Below, piece after piece: positions 1 through 8,844 of a stretch of 53,114 nucleotides of DNA. Numbering within the stretch: position 1 is the first letter of the stretch; the number at the start of each line of letters is the position of its first letter. Source of the stretch: an uncultured Methylococcaceae bacterium. Lineage in GTDB: Bacteria > Pseudomonadota > Gammaproteobacteria > Methylococcales > Methylomonadaceae. The DNA lies in NCBI GenBank assembly GCA_903934035.1, contig CAIZMK010000094.1, positions 1-53,114 on the forward strand, given 5' to 3'. Under the pieces are notes generated by a model that did not search any database, was not told the DNA's origin, and saw only the letters and a list, made by a program, of their open reading frames with translations. The translations under genes and the position numbers were made by a program.

Positions 1-146
1 GCTTCCCCCTTTGTAAAAGGGGGATCGAGGGGGATTTTATTAAGTCATAGATTATTGATATTTAATAATAATTTTTTAATAGATCAAATCTCCCCTAACC
101 CCTCTTTGCTAAAGAGGGGAATAAAAAGAATACTTTCACAGCCTCG
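1..146. repeat. Repeat family F3, copy 1 (left end outside window)
   Basis: Non-coding sequence made of two polypurine/polypyrimidine hairpins (CCCCCTTTGTAAAAGGGGG and CCCCTCTTTGCTAAAGAGGGG) separated by an AT-rich spacer, ending in AATACTTTCACAGCCTC. The same arrangement recurs at 38206-38376, 41876-42016 and 53021-53114. In the complete copy (38206-38376) the ends form a 17-bp inverted repeat, GAGACTGTGAAAGTATT, so this is probably a small palindromic mobile repeat. Bases 147-185 show nothing recognisable. Confidence 0.75.
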
Positions 147-185
147 TCAGTGCATCCACCTAATTGTTGCCGTATTTGATTGGTT

Positions 186-302
186 GTAGGCTGGAATAAG
201 ACCCTGCTAGCGTAGCGCTTGGTGGCGTTTTTATTACTGGAGCGGTATATTTGCCGGAAACGCTATACTCGCTTTCGCTCAAAAAGCCTTATTCCGGCCT
301 AC
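186..302. repeat. Repeat family F2, copy 1
   Basis: A 117-bp imperfect palindrome running from GTAGGCTGGAATAAG to CTTATTCCGGCCTAC. Inside are GGTGGCG and CGGAAACGCTATACTCGC blocks that recur, in either orientation, at 6269-6350, 14755-14871, 30162-30276 and 43917-44069. It has no coding potential and lies in the 500 bp before zwf. The rest of the interval to 497 holds nothing recognisable except the zwf leader. Confidence 0.75.
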
Positions 303-497
303 AGGTAGGCTACAAACTCGACGGCTGCCCCTCATAATGTTGACAGTTCAAAAATGTTTAGGTGGGTGCGCATAGCTTATCCACCCTGCAATGCCAGTTA
401 AAAATATAGACAAAACAGCATTTTTAATAAATTTCTGAGATAATGAAATTGTACTATTTCTTATATCCGCCCATCACTATTACCCTAAAGAGTCATT

Positions 498-1967
498 ATG
501 GATCATAAAAAAGCATTTAAACCCTGTGATTTAGTTATTTATGGTGCGCTAGGTGATCTTTCTAGGCGCAAATTACTTATCTCTTTGTACCGCCTTGAAA
601 ATGCCAATTTTATTGAGGCCGATACCCGTATTATTGGTGTTGATCTTCAAGGTTTAAAAGACGATGAGTTTATTGAACTTGCACACACCAGCTTGAAAGA
701 GTTTTTAAGTGACGCTATTGATAGCGTAGTGTGGAAGCGTTTCTCAGCACGATTATCCTACTTGAAAATCGATTTGACTCAGATGGATCAATATCAGCAG
801 TTAAATGCAGTGATCGATCAGCAAAAGCGCATTATGGTTAATTACTTTGCGGTTTCACCGTTTCTTTTTAAGAGTATCTGCCAAGGTTTGGATCATTGCG
901 GTGTTTTGACGGAAACCTCACGCATGGTTATGGAGAAGCCTATCGGTCACAATCTTAAATCATCAAAAGAAATTAATGATGTTGTAGCGAGTGTTTTCAC
1001 TGAAAAACAGGTTTATCGTATCGATCATTATCTAGGTAAAGAAACAGTATTGAACCTATTAGCCTTGCGTTTTGCTAACTCAATTTTTACCACTAACTGG
1101 AGCCACAATACCATTGATCATATTCAGATTACCGTCGCTGAAGAAGTCGGTATTGAAGGTCGCTGGGATTATTTTGATAAAACGGGTCAATTAAGGGATA
1201 TGCTGCAAAATCATTTATTGCAGATTCTGACCTTTATTGCCATGGAGCCTCCGGTTAATCTGGAAGCTGAAAGCATTCATAACGAAAAAATAAAAGTATT
1301 AAAAGCACTGCGCCCCATCACACTTAATAATGTTGAAGAAAAAACCGTGCGTGGCCAATATATTGGCGGTTATATTAAAGGTGATACAGTTCCGGGCTAT
1401 TTAGATGAAGAGGGTGCTAATAAAGAAAGTACTACTGAGAGCTTTGTGGCTTTACGGGTTGATATCGATAACTGGCGTTGGGCGGGTGTGCCTTTTTATC
1501 TGCGTACTGGAAAACGTTTAACAGGCAAACGTACGGAAATTGTTGTTTATTTCAAGCAACTACCGCATAACATCTTTAAAGATAGTTTTCGTGAATTACC
1601 ACCGAATAAGTTAATTATTCATCTACAGCCTAATGAAGGCGTAGAAATTGAAATGCTTAATAAAATTCCTGGCATTGATGAGCATATCAAATTACAAAAG
1701 ACCCGATTGGACTTAAGTTTTTCTGAGACCTTCAAAGAAAGCCGAATTTTTGGGGGTTATGAGAAGTTAGTCTTAGAGGCTATGCGTGGTAATCCTACCT
1801 TATTCTTGAGTCGAGAAGAAATTGAGCAAGCGTGGACTTGGGTCGATTCTATCCAAAACGCTTGGCACCATTATAAAGATGCACCTAAGCCCTACACAGC
1901 AGGTACTTGGGGGCCAGTAGCCTCAGTTGCATTGATTGCCAGAGATGGTAGGGCTTGGGAAGAATAA
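498..1967 (+). CDS. zwf: Glucose-6-phosphate 1-dehydrogenase
   Basis: The enzyme oxidises glucose 6-phosphate to 6-phosphogluconolactone with NAD(P)+, opening the oxidative pentose phosphate and Entner-Doudoroff routes in the cytoplasm. The 489-residue length is normal for the family. The N-terminal Rossmann fingerprint GALGDLSRRKL is at about residues 16-26, EKPIGHNLKSS at about 145-155, and the catalytic RIDHYLGKE signature at about 175-183. The chosen ATG is preceded by an AAAGAG ribosome-binding site and has no longer in-frame alternative. It heads a same-strand set with edd, eda and gltA, which supports an Entner-Doudoroff role. The gap to edd is 350 bp and full of repeats, so separate transcription is possible. 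Confidence 0.96.
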   Translation: MDHKKAFKPCDLVIYGALGDLSRRKLLISLYRLENANFIEADTRIIGVDLQGLKDDEFIELAHTSLKEFLSDAIDSVVWKRFSARLSYLKIDLTQMDQYQQLNAVIDQQKRIMVNYFAVSPFLFKSICQGLDHCGVLTETSRMVMEKPIGHNLKSSKEINDVVASVFTEKQVYRIDHYLGKETVLNLLALRFANSIFTTNWSHNTIDHIQITVAEEVGIEGRWDYFDKTGQLRDMLQNHLLQILTFIAMEPPVNLEAESIHNEKIKVLKALRPITLNNVEEKTVRGQYIGGYIKGDTVPGYLDEEGANKESTTESFVALRVDIDNWRWAGVPFYLRTGKRLTGKRTEIVVYFKQLPHNIFKDSFRELPPNKLIIHLQPNEGVEIEMLNKIPGIDEHIKLQKTRLDLSFSETFKESRIFGGYEKLVLEAMRGNPTLFLSREEIEQAWTWVDSIQNAWHHYKDAPKPYTAGTWGPVASVALIARDGRAWEE

Positions 1968-2110
1968 CACCAATGGCTAGTAACTTAAGGTTGGACAGAC
2001 TAGCTTAACCGTTCACTTTTAGATAGAGTTCTCTTGAGAGAAGACAAAAGGCTCAGGGCGAAAGGCGAAGGGAAAACCTAGCATCTGTGCTGCTTTAAGC
2101 TGCTAGCCCT

Positions 2111-2160
2111 ATTAAATAAATACAACAGGAATCACCATGCATCTGATTATTGAAACCGTT
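2111..2160 (+). repeat. Duplicate of the edd leader and first codons
   Basis: This 50-bp segment repeats 2292-2340 almost exactly: the AT-rich leader, the ACAGGAATCACC ribosome-binding region, the ATG (2137) and the first codons of edd (M-H-L-I-I-E against M-H-P-I-I-E). Its reading frame runs only 14 codons, into a palindromic repeat at 2168, and stops. It reads as a duplicated start site separated from the real gene by repeat sequence. It could still bind ribosomes. Confidence 0.8.
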
Positions 2161-2167
2161 ATCAGGT

Positions 2168-2243
2168 GTAGGTCGGGTTAGCGGTAACGTAACCCGACAC
2201 AATCGTGGTGTATTGGGTTACGGCTAGCGCCTAACCTAACCTA
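2168..2243. repeat. REP-like palindrome pair (GTCGGGTTA...TAACCCGAC)
   Basis: GTCGGGTTA-GCGGTAACG-TAACCCGAC at 2172-2198 is a near-perfect hairpin. A second, more degenerate unit (GGGTTACGGCTAGCG...) follows to 2243. The same REP-like palindrome occurs at 4178-4204 and 50078-50108, with half copies near 8791, 38390, 41700, 42016 and 53005. It separates the duplicated edd start from the real one. The 1968-2110 stretch upstream holds only a degenerate AAAGGCTCAGGGCGAAAGGC hairpin-like segment. Confidence 0.7.
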
Positions 2244-2317
2244 CGCAAGTGTTTTGTCCCTTGTTAAGCTTATAGCCTCATTAATTAATTAATTAAATAA
2301 ATACAACAGGAATCACC

Positions 2318-4138
2318 ATGCATCCCATTATTGAAAAAGTGACTCAAGATATTATTGAGCGCAGCCATGTTACCCGCTCTGCTTATTTAAATTATATTGA
2401 TGGCATTGCTAAAAAAGGTCCGATACGTTCAGGCATGGGTTGTGGTAATTTGGCACACGGCTTTGCTGCTTGTAGTGCCAGTGAAAAAGCTGACTTAACC
2501 GGTGATCAAAAAGCCAATATAGCTATCATCACTTCTTACAATGATATGTTGTCGGCTCACCAGCCTTATAAAGATGCGCCAGATGTTATCAAAGCGGCTA
2601 TTAGAGCGGCAGGTGGTGTAGCTCAGGTAGCAGGTGGTGTTCCTGCTATGTGTGATGGTATTACTCAAGGTCAGCCTGGCATGGAATTATCCTTATTCAG
2701 TCGTGACCTAATTGCTATGACCACTGCGGTAGGTATGAGCCATAATATGTTCGATGGTGCTATTTACTTAGGTGTCTGCGATAAAATCGTACCGGGCTTA
2801 TTAATCGGTGCACTTAGTTTTGGTCACTTACCGGCTATATTTATTCCTGCAGGCCCTATGCCTAGTGGCCTAACCAATAAGGAAAAGTCGCGTGCTCGTC
2901 AAGATTATGCGACGGGTAAAATTGGTCGTAAAGAACTACTAGAAGCGGAATCGGCTTCTTATCATAGTCCTGGCACTTGCACCTTTTATGGAACGGCTAA
3001 TAGTAATCAGATGATGATGGAAATCATGGGCATGCATTTGCCGGGTAGTTCGTTCATCAATCCTTACACACCCTTACGTGAAGAACTCACTAAAGCCGCA
3101 GCAACACAGGTTTTGAAATTTACGGCAATGGGCGATGATTATCGCCCTATAGCGCACATGATTTCAGAAAAAGCTATTGTCAATGCAGTGATCGGTTTGT
3201 TGGCTACTGGCGGCTCAACGAATCACACCATGCATTTAATCGCCATTGCCCGTGCTTCTGGTATTGTGCTTAATTGGGATGATTTTGATCAGCTTTCTAA
3301 AGCCATTCCTTTGATTGCTAAAATTTATCCTAATGGTCCGGCCGATGTTAATCACTTCCAAGCCGCTGGTGGCATGGGTGTACTGATCGCTGAACTGTTA
3401 CGTAACGGTCTATTGCATGAAGACATCTTGACCGTTGCCGATCAACGTGGCATGAACAGTTACCGTGAAGAACCTAAATTAATTGCTGATAGCTTAGTTT
3501 GGGAACCTGTTCCAGAAACGTCTTTGGATACTGAGGTGCTAGGCACGGTTGAAAAGCCTTTCGCTACTGGCGGTGGCTTACATGTGATGCACGGTAATTT
3601 AGGTCGAGGTATTTCAAAAATGTCAGCGGTATCAGCGGATCATCAAATTGTTGAAGCACCTGCAGTTGTTTTTGACGATCAAGAAGATATGCTGGCCGCT
3701 TTTAAGCGTGGTGAATTAGAAAAAGATTTTGTGGCGGTCATTCGTTTTCAAGGCCCTCGTTCTAATGGCATGCCAGAATTACATAAGCTGACACCACCAC
3801 TGGGTGTGTTGCAAGATAAAGGTTATAAAGTGGGTTTAGTGACTGACGGTCGCATGTCGGGTGCTTCGGGTAAAGTGCCTTCGGTCATTCATTTGTGTCC
3901 AGAGTGTGAGTCCGGTGGACCTTTAGCAAAAGTGCTAAATGGCGATATTATTTCTATGAACTTACAAACGGGCGATATCAATGTATTAGTCGACGAAGCT
4001 GAGTTTAATGCCAGAGTTCCAGTGCCTAATTCTGCAAAGAACCATCATTATGGTATGGGTCGTGAAATGTTCGGTGGCTTCCGTTTAGGTGCATCTTCTG
4101 CTGAAACGGGCGCGAGTAATTTGTTTCTTGTTGATTAA
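2318..4138 (+). CDS. edd: Phosphogluconate dehydratase
   Basis: This IlvD/Edd-family enzyme carries a 4Fe-4S cluster and dehydrates 6-phosphogluconate to KDPG, the committed Entner-Doudoroff step. The length of 606 residues matches Edd (about 600-608) rather than the shorter IlvD. Characteristic segments are [17 protein letters not shown] near residue 70, [20 protein letters not shown] near 110, [20 protein letters not shown] near 220, [13 protein letters not shown] near 295 and [16 protein letters not shown] near 510. The start is the ATG after ACAGGAATCACC. The aldolase eda follows 91 bp downstream, separated by a REP palindrome. A copy of the start region lies 181 bp upstream. Confidence 0.96.
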   Translation: MHPIIEKVTQDIIERSHVTRSAYLNYIDGIAKKGPIRSGMGCGNLAHGFAACSASEKADLTGDQKANIAIITSYNDMLSAHQPYKDAPDVIKAAIRAAGGVAQVAGGVPAMCDGITQGQPGMELSLFSRDLIAMTTAVGMSHNMFDGAIYLGVCDKIVPGLLIGALSFGHLPAIFIPAGPMPSGLTNKEKSRARQDYATGKIGRKELLEAESASYHSPGTCTFYGTANSNQMMMEIMGMHLPGSSFINPYTPLREELTKAAATQVLKFTAMGDDYRPIAHMISEKAIVNAVIGLLATGGSTNHTMHLIAIARASGIVLNWDDFDQLSKAIPLIAKIYPNGPADVNHFQAAGGMGVLIAELLRNGLLHEDILTVADQRGMNSYREEPKLIADSLVWEPVPETSLDTEVLGTVEKPFATGGGLHVMHGNLGRGISKMSAVSADHQIVEAPAVVFDDQEDMLAAFKRGELEKDFVAVIRFQGPRSNGMPELHKLTPPLGVLQDKGYKVGLVTDGRMSGASGKVPSVIHLCPECESGGPLAKVLNGDIISMNLQTGDINVLVDEAEFNARVPVPNSAKNHHYGMGREMFGGFRLGASSAETGASNLFLVD

Positions 4139-4177
4139 ATAATAATCATAATTTAAACCATTATTTCTAACCTATTC

Positions 4178-4204
4178 GTCGGGTTACGCTATCGCTAACC
4201 CGAC
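4178..4204. repeat. REP-like palindrome between edd and eda
   Basis: GTCGGGTTA-CGCTATCGC-TAACCCGAC forms a 9-bp perfect stem in the 91-bp edd-eda gap. It lacks a T-run, so it is unlikely to be a simple terminator, but it could stabilise or attenuate the transcript between the two genes. It belongs to the same family as 2172-2198 and 50078-50108. Confidence 0.75.
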
Positions 4205-4229
4205 CTACAAAAAACTATCGAGTAAAATC

Positions 4230-4880
4230 ATGAATCCAAAACATTTGAAAATCCAAGCTACAGAAGTTTTAAACGCTGGTCCTGTTATGCCTGTTATGGT
4301 TATTAAAAACTTAGATGATGCTGTGCCTTTAGCGAAAGCTTTAGTGGCTGGTGGCATTAAGGTTTTAGAAATAACCTTGCGCACACCTATTGCCTTGGAA
4401 GCTATTCGACTGATCAGCCAAGAAGTCAAAGAGGCGATAGTCGGAGCGGGTACGATTACTACGCCTGAACAATTAAAGGCTGCAGAAGAAGCCGGCGCCG
4501 TATTTGCTATTAGTCCTGGGCTAACACCTGCTTTACTAAGCGCTGCTAAAGAAGGCAATATTGCTTTAATTCCGGGTATCTCTACCTTATCGGAACTTAT
4601 GCTGGGTATGGAAGCGGGTTTAGATCATTTTAAGTTTTTTCCAGCAGAAGCCGCGGGTGGTATCCCTATGCTAAAAGCAATTGCAGGCCCTATTCCTCAA
4701 GTGACTTTTTGTCCAACAGGTGGAATTTCACCGGAAAATTACAATGCTTATCTGAGCTTAAACAATGTGGCCTGTGTCGGTGGCTCATGGTTAGTTCCTG
4801 AAGATGCCGTTAAAGAGAAAAATTGGGACAAAGTCACCGAATTAGCTAAGCTAGCTATTGCTAATGTTGCTAACAGCTGA
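4230..4880 (+). CDS. eda: KDPG aldolase (2-dehydro-3-deoxy-phosphogluconate aldolase)
   Basis: Eda is a class I (Schiff-base) aldolase that splits KDPG into pyruvate and glyceraldehyde 3-phosphate, completing the Entner-Doudoroff pathway. At 216 residues it is a typical KDPG/KHG aldolase. Visible landmarks are [19 protein letters not shown] near residue 20, LEITLRTP with the conserved Glu near 45-52, GAGTI near 72, and [11 protein letters not shown] near 132-142, whose Lys is the predicted Schiff-base residue. CPTGGI near 160 is the phosphate-binding segment. It follows edd and precedes gltA by 48 bp, consistent with co-transcription. Confidence 0.95.
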   Translation: MNPKHLKIQATEVLNAGPVMPVMVIKNLDDAVPLAKALVAGGIKVLEITLRTPIALEAIRLISQEVKEAIVGAGTITTPEQLKAAEEAGAVFAISPGLTPALLSAAKEGNIALIPGISTLSELMLGMEAGLDHFKFFPAEAAGGIPMLKAIAGPIPQVTFCPTGGISPENYNAYLSLNNVACVGGSWLVPEDAVKEKNWDKVTELAKLAIANVANS

Positions 4881-4928
4881 GTCATCATGATTCCACGGTG
4901 CTTATAGATTTTTAGAGGAGAGAAAGTC

Positions 4929-6263
4929 ATGAATGATTTACGTAGCATAACCTTAAATGAGGGTGCACAGTCTGTCTGTGAGCTACCGCTTTTATCAGGA
5001 ACCATAGGGCCCGATGTTATAGATGTCCAAACACTCTATAAACAAACGGGGCTATTTACATATGACCCAGGCTTTACCTCTACTGCGAGTTGTAGCTCAA
5101 CCATTACTTATATCGATGGTGATGCTGGTATTTTACTTTATCGTGGTTACCCCATTGAACAACTGGCAGAACACTGTACTTTTTTGGAAGTCAGTTATTT
5201 ATTGTTGAATGGTGAGTTACCTGATAAAGCTCAAATGCAGGAGTTTGAGGGCACCATTACTATACATACTATGGTGCATGATCAGCTCACTAATTTTTTC
5301 AAAGGGTTTCGTCGTGACGCTCATCCAATGGCTATCATGGTGGCAGTTGTTGGTGCTTTATCCGCGTTTTATCATGATGCTTTGGATATAAAATCTAAAA
5401 AGCATAGAGAAATGTGCGCTATACGTTTGATTGCGAAAGTACCGACCATAGTTGCTATGTGTCATCGATACAGTACTGGCTTACCTTTTATGTATCCACA
5501 AAACAAGCTAAGTTATGTGGAAAACTTTATGCGTATGATGCTGGCAACGCCCTGTGATGATTACGTGCCCAACCCTATTTTAGTCCGTGCTTTAGAACGT
5601 ATTTTAATTCTTCATGCTGATCATGAACAAAACGCGTCGACCTCTACGGTGCGTTTAGCCGGTTCTAGTGGTGCTAATCCTTATGCATGTATTACAGCTG
5701 GAATCACTTGTCTTTGGGGGGCGGCTCATGGCGGTGCCAATGAAGCGGTACTCAATATGCTTAATCAAATAGGTGACGCCTCACGTATCCCTGAATTTAT
5801 TCAGAAAGCCAAAGATAAAAATGATCCTTTCAGGCTGATGGGTTTTGGTCACCGTGTTTATAAAAACCATGATCCACGCGCTAAATTAATGCGAGCGACT
5901 TGTCATGAAGTCCTGACTGAGCTAGGGCTACATGATGATAAGATTTTTAAATTAGCCTTGGAGTTGGAACGCATTGCTCTGGAAGACAATTACTTTATTG
6001 AGAAGAAGCTTTACCCTAATGTCGACTTTTATTCAGGTATCGTTTTACATGCCTTAGGCATCCCTACCAATATGTTTACCGCTATGTTTGCCATGGGCAG
6101 AACAGTCGGTTGGATTGCCCATTGGGATGAAATGATCTCTGATCCTGAGCAAAGAATCGGCAGGCCTAGGCAACTTTATACAGGAGCCACTAGGCGAGAT
6201 GTTCCAGCCCAGCATGAAGGACGTTCTGAGAGCTGTTTAGGTTCCAAAGCCATCTTGGTTTAG
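4929..6263 (+). CDS. gltA: Citrate synthase (type II)
   Basis: The enzyme condenses acetyl-CoA with oxaloacetate to give citrate. Family signatures are present in order: [19 protein letters not shown] near residue 235, [13 protein letters not shown] near 267, [16 protein letters not shown] near 305, and [15 protein letters not shown] with the catalytic Asp near 364. [11 protein letters not shown] lies close to the C-terminus. The start is set by a GGAGAGAAAGTC ribosome-binding site. The protein is 444 residues, about 15 longer than usual. After LYTG the usual RDYVP reads RDVP, and the frame runs on for a non-homologous tail ending a few bases before an F2 repeat. Confidence 0.95.
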   Translation: MNDLRSITLNEGAQSVCELPLLSGTIGPDVIDVQTLYKQTGLFTYDPGFTSTASCSSTITYIDGDAGILLYRGYPIEQLAEHCTFLEVSYLLLNGELPDKAQMQEFEGTITIHTMVHDQLTNFFKGFRRDAHPMAIMVAVVGALSAFYHDALDIKSKKHREMCAIRLIAKVPTIVAMCHRYSTGLPFMYPQNKLSYVENFMRMMLATPCDDYVPNPILVRALERILILHADHEQNASTSTVRLAGSSGANPYACITAGITCLWGAAHGGANEAVLNMLNQIGDASRIPEFIQKAKDKNDPFRLMGFGHRVYKNHDPRAKLMRATCHEVLTELGLHDDKIFKLALELERIALEDNYFIEKKLYPNVDFYSGIVLHALGIPTNMFTAMFAMGRTVGWIAHWDEMISDPEQRIGRPRQLYTGATRRDVPAQHEGRSESCLGSKAILV

Positions 6264-6268
6264 TCCCA

Positions 6269-6350
6269 GTAGGCCGGAATAAGGCTTTTCGAGCGTAAGC
6301 GAGCAAAGCGTTTCCGGCATAGGCAGTGCTCTTGTGCCACCACGCAGTAC
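6269..6350. repeat. Repeat family F2, copy 2 (right half degenerate)
   Basis: It begins GTAGGCCGGAATAAGGC and continues with CTTTTCGAGCGTAAGCGAG and GTTTCCGGCATAGGC, matching the other F2 copies. The GCCACCACGC block is still visible, but the final GGCCTAC end is lost. It starts 5 bp after the gltA stop codon, so the F2 insertion or its erosion may have shaped the altered gltA C-terminus. Confidence 0.7.
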
Positions 6351-6406
6351 AAGGTTTATAACCCCGTTCTTAACGTTTCGAAGCTATTAAGGCATCCAAA
6401 CGTTTT

Positions 6407-6429
6407 GGTCGGAGTTGCAAACCCCGACC
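6407..6429. repeat. Palindrome GGTCGG...CCGACC
   Basis: A 10-bp stem with one mismatch (GGTCGGAGTT-GCA-AACCCCGACC) lies in the gltA-response regulator gap. It has no T-run, so it is a REP-like palindrome rather than a canonical terminator. Confidence 0.5.
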
Positions 6430-6482
6430 AGCGTCCTGCTTTCTGTGTTCACTTATAACTGATAAATAATTTTGGAGAATAA

Positions 6483-7151
6483 ATGCGACTCTTATTAGTT
6501 GAAGATGATGAAATACTTGGCGATGGCTTGGTTGCTGGCTTGAAAATGGAAGGTTATGCGGTTGATTGGTTAACCAATGGCAAATTGGCTGATGAAGCTT
6601 TAAAGCTAAATGCTTATGAATTAATAGTCCTCGATTTAAATCTGCCAGATATGGATGGCATGTCTATATTAAAGGCATTAAGAGCGCGTAAAGATGAAAC
6701 CCCTGTTATGGTGCTGACAGCTAAAGATACTATTTCTGATCGAGTTTTAGGCTTAGATAGCGGTGCAGATGATTTTGTTATTAAGCCTTTTGAATTAGAT
6801 GAAGTTTGTGCAAGGTTAAGAGCCTTGGCGCGACGAAGTGAAGGTAGAAGTGCGCCCACTATTGAATATAAAGGTATTATTCTCGATCCAGCTTCTCGTT
6901 TAGTCTCTTATAATGATGAAAAAATAGAGCTTTCGCAAAAGGAATTTGAAATCTTAAGTTTTCTAATGGGCAACATAGGTAAAGTCGTTTCTCGCTCTAG
7001 GTTAGAAGAAAGTCTATATTCTTGGGATTCTGACGTAGAAAGTAATACGGTTGAAGTACATATCCACTATCTTAGAAAGAAACTTGATTCTACCCTGATT
7101 CGCACAGTCAGAGGAGTCGGTTATATTATTGATAATGATGACGACTTATGA
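6483..7151 (+). CDS. OmpR-family response regulator (QseB/PmrA-like)
   Basis: A 222-residue DNA-binding response regulator. The N-terminal receiver carries the acidic pair EDD at 7-9, the phospho-acceptor Asp51 in LIVLDLNLPDMDG, Thr in MVLTAKD near 80 and Lys in VIKPFELDE near 101. The C-terminal winged helix (about 125-218) ends in the typical VEVHIHYLRKKL and IRTVRGVGYII segments. It overlaps the start of the downstream sensor kinase gene by 4 bp, so the two are translationally coupled partners. The closest recognisable subgroup is QseB/PmrA/TctD, but the stimulus and targets cannot be read from sequence. The start follows a TTTGGAGAATAA ribosome-binding region. Confidence 0.93.
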   Translation: MRLLLVEDDEILGDGLVAGLKMEGYAVDWLTNGKLADEALKLNAYELIVLDLNLPDMDGMSILKALRARKDETPVMVLTAKDTISDRVLGLDSGADDFVIKPFELDEVCARLRALARRSEGRSAPTIEYKGIILDPASRLVSYNDEKIELSQKEFEILSFLMGNIGKVVSRSRLEESLYSWDSDVESNTVEVHIHYLRKKLDSTLIRTVRGVGYIIDNDDDL

Positions 7152-8758
7152 ATTATTCCTTACGTCAATTATTATTAGTCACGTTGCTTTCAGCCTCCAT
7201 GTTGATTTGGGGGGTTACCGCTTATTTGAGTTATGAAGTGACTCGTGGTGAAGTAGCTAACTTATTTGATGCAGAATTAGCCCAGTCGGCAAAAGTCCTC
7301 AATGTTTTTGTAGAAAGCTTAGTTAGTGAAGGCTCATTATCAGGACATATTAGCCAAGAACAAGGAAAGCCCGATGAGTTTTTCAATAATTATGCTTTAA
7401 AGCATCAATTTAATAGTAGAAGAGTCTTTCAACTTTGGCCGCAAGATGATGGGTTGTTATTGTACTCAGAAAACACCTCAGCTATTCCTGCTCATCGGCT
7501 CAATCAAACTGATTTTGATGATCAGTTATGGCCTATATTTGATGATATATTACAAGCGAGTGCCTTGGGTCATAAATATGAGAAAAAAATTGCCTTTCAA
7601 TTATGGTCCAAAAAGAATGGCTTATTATTACGTTCAGATAGCGCACCAACTTTTGCCTTTTCTACTGCGGATCATGGTTTTAGTGAAACAAATATTGATA
7701 ATCATATTTGGCATGTATTCAATATTACCAACTCGACCGGAGAATATATTATCCGTGTCGCTCAAAAAGAAGAAATTCGCGCTGAGTTAACCGATGAGAT
7801 ATCTTCGCAATTAGTGACACAATTTTTAATTGGTTTACCCATTTTAGGTTTAGTCATTTGGTTTATTGTTGGTTTATCTTTAAACCCAATCAATAGGTTA
7901 GAAAAGGCATTAGCTATGCGAGAAGCCAGCTACCTTAAGCCGTTGTCAACTAAACGATTGCCAAATGAAATGGTACCTGTCGTTAATGAGATCAATAATC
8001 TCTTTGTTCAATTAGAGCAAGCCTTTGAGCACGAACGTCGATTTACTGCGGACGCTTCTCATGAATTAAGAACACCGCTTGCAGGCTTGCTAACTCAAGC
8101 CCATGTTGCTTTAAGAACAACCGACGAAGAAGTTCGCAAACAAGCACTATCGCGTATTAAACAAGGGGTTAATAGGATGACTTATATGGTTCAGCAGCTA
8201 TTGACTTTTTCACGGATAGAATCAAATACCGAGTTTTTGACTAAACAAAACACTATGGTGAGTCGTGAAATTGTTCACGTTATTGCTGATTTAGAGCCAG
8301 AGGCTCATAAAAAACGTATTCTGATGGAGTTTGCAGAAGAAAATGCGGTACCGGTTATTGTCAACGGCCCTTTAGTGGCCATATTGATACGTAATATTAT
8401 TGATAACGCGATTAAATATACACCCCCCAAAGGCACTGTTTTGATAACCGTCACGGGTCAGGAACGTTATTTACAGCTTTGTGTTGAAGATTCAGGCCCA
8501 GGTATTCCACCTGAGCAATATGAGAAATCTTTGGAGCGCTTTCATCGTTGTGTTGAAACAGCCAATACCGCTAAAGGTACTGGGCTTGGTTTTTCAATAG
8601 TGCAACGAATTGCAGGTATACATAATGCCGATCTTATTTTAGGTGTCTCGCAATTTGGCGGCCTAAAAGTAACGGTATTATTTCCTCTGCCTATAAGGCA
8701 GGCTGATAATTCATGGCAAAAGAAATTAAGCTTTTTTAATCTTAGAAAAAGTGGTTAA
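7148..8758 (+). CDS. Membrane sensor histidine kinase (QseC/PmrB-like)
   Basis: A 536-residue inner-membrane kinase partnering the upstream regulator. A first membrane helix is at about residues 7-28, a periplasmic sensor at about 30-220, a second helix at about 225-245, then a HAMP-like linker. HisKA carries His305 in ADASHELRTPLAG. The ATPase domain has NIIDNAIKYTP (N box), EDSGPGIPP (G1) and GTGLGFSIV (G2). The sensor resembles the 2CSK_N domain of QseC-like kinases, but the FQLW...GLLLxS...IF/VF element occurs twice (about 91-131 and 147-191), where relatives normally have one. This suggests internal duplication of part of the sensor. QseC-like kinases are usually 450-480 residues, consistent with an insertion. 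Confidence 0.93.
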   Translation: MNYSLRQLLLVTLLSASMLIWGVTAYLSYEVTRGEVANLFDAELAQSAKVLNVFVESLVSEGSLSGHISQEQGKPDEFFNNYALKHQFNSRRVFQLWPQDDGLLLYSENTSAIPAHRLNQTDFDDQLWPIFDDILQASALGHKYEKKIAFQLWSKKNGLLLRSDSAPTFAFSTADHGFSETNIDNHIWHVFNITNSTGEYIIRVAQKEEIRAELTDEISSQLVTQFLIGLPILGLVIWFIVGLSLNPINRLEKALAMREASYLKPLSTKRLPNEMVPVVNEINNLFVQLEQAFEHERRFTADASHELRTPLAGLLTQAHVALRTTDEEVRKQALSRIKQGVNRMTYMVQQLLTFSRIESNTEFLTKQNTMVSREIVHVIADLEPEAHKKRILMEFAEENAVPVIVNGPLVAILIRNIIDNAIKYTPPKGTVLITVTGQERYLQLCVEDSGPGIPPEQYEKSLERFHRCVETANTAKGTGLGFSIVQRIAGIHNADLILGVSQFGGLKVTVLFPLPIRQADNSWQKKLSFFNLRKSG

Positions 8759-8844
8759 AACCCTGAAAAAGTTTAATTGTTTGCTTTTATGTCGGGTTAC
8801 GCTATCGCCTTGAGCCTTTTGTCTTCTTTCAGGAAAACACTTGT

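Noticed and set aside
4205-4558. Minus-strand open frame opposite eda
   Set aside because: It is an antisense shadow of a well-recognised gene; the same applies to frames opposite trpE, trpD, metG, amtB, purE and tex.
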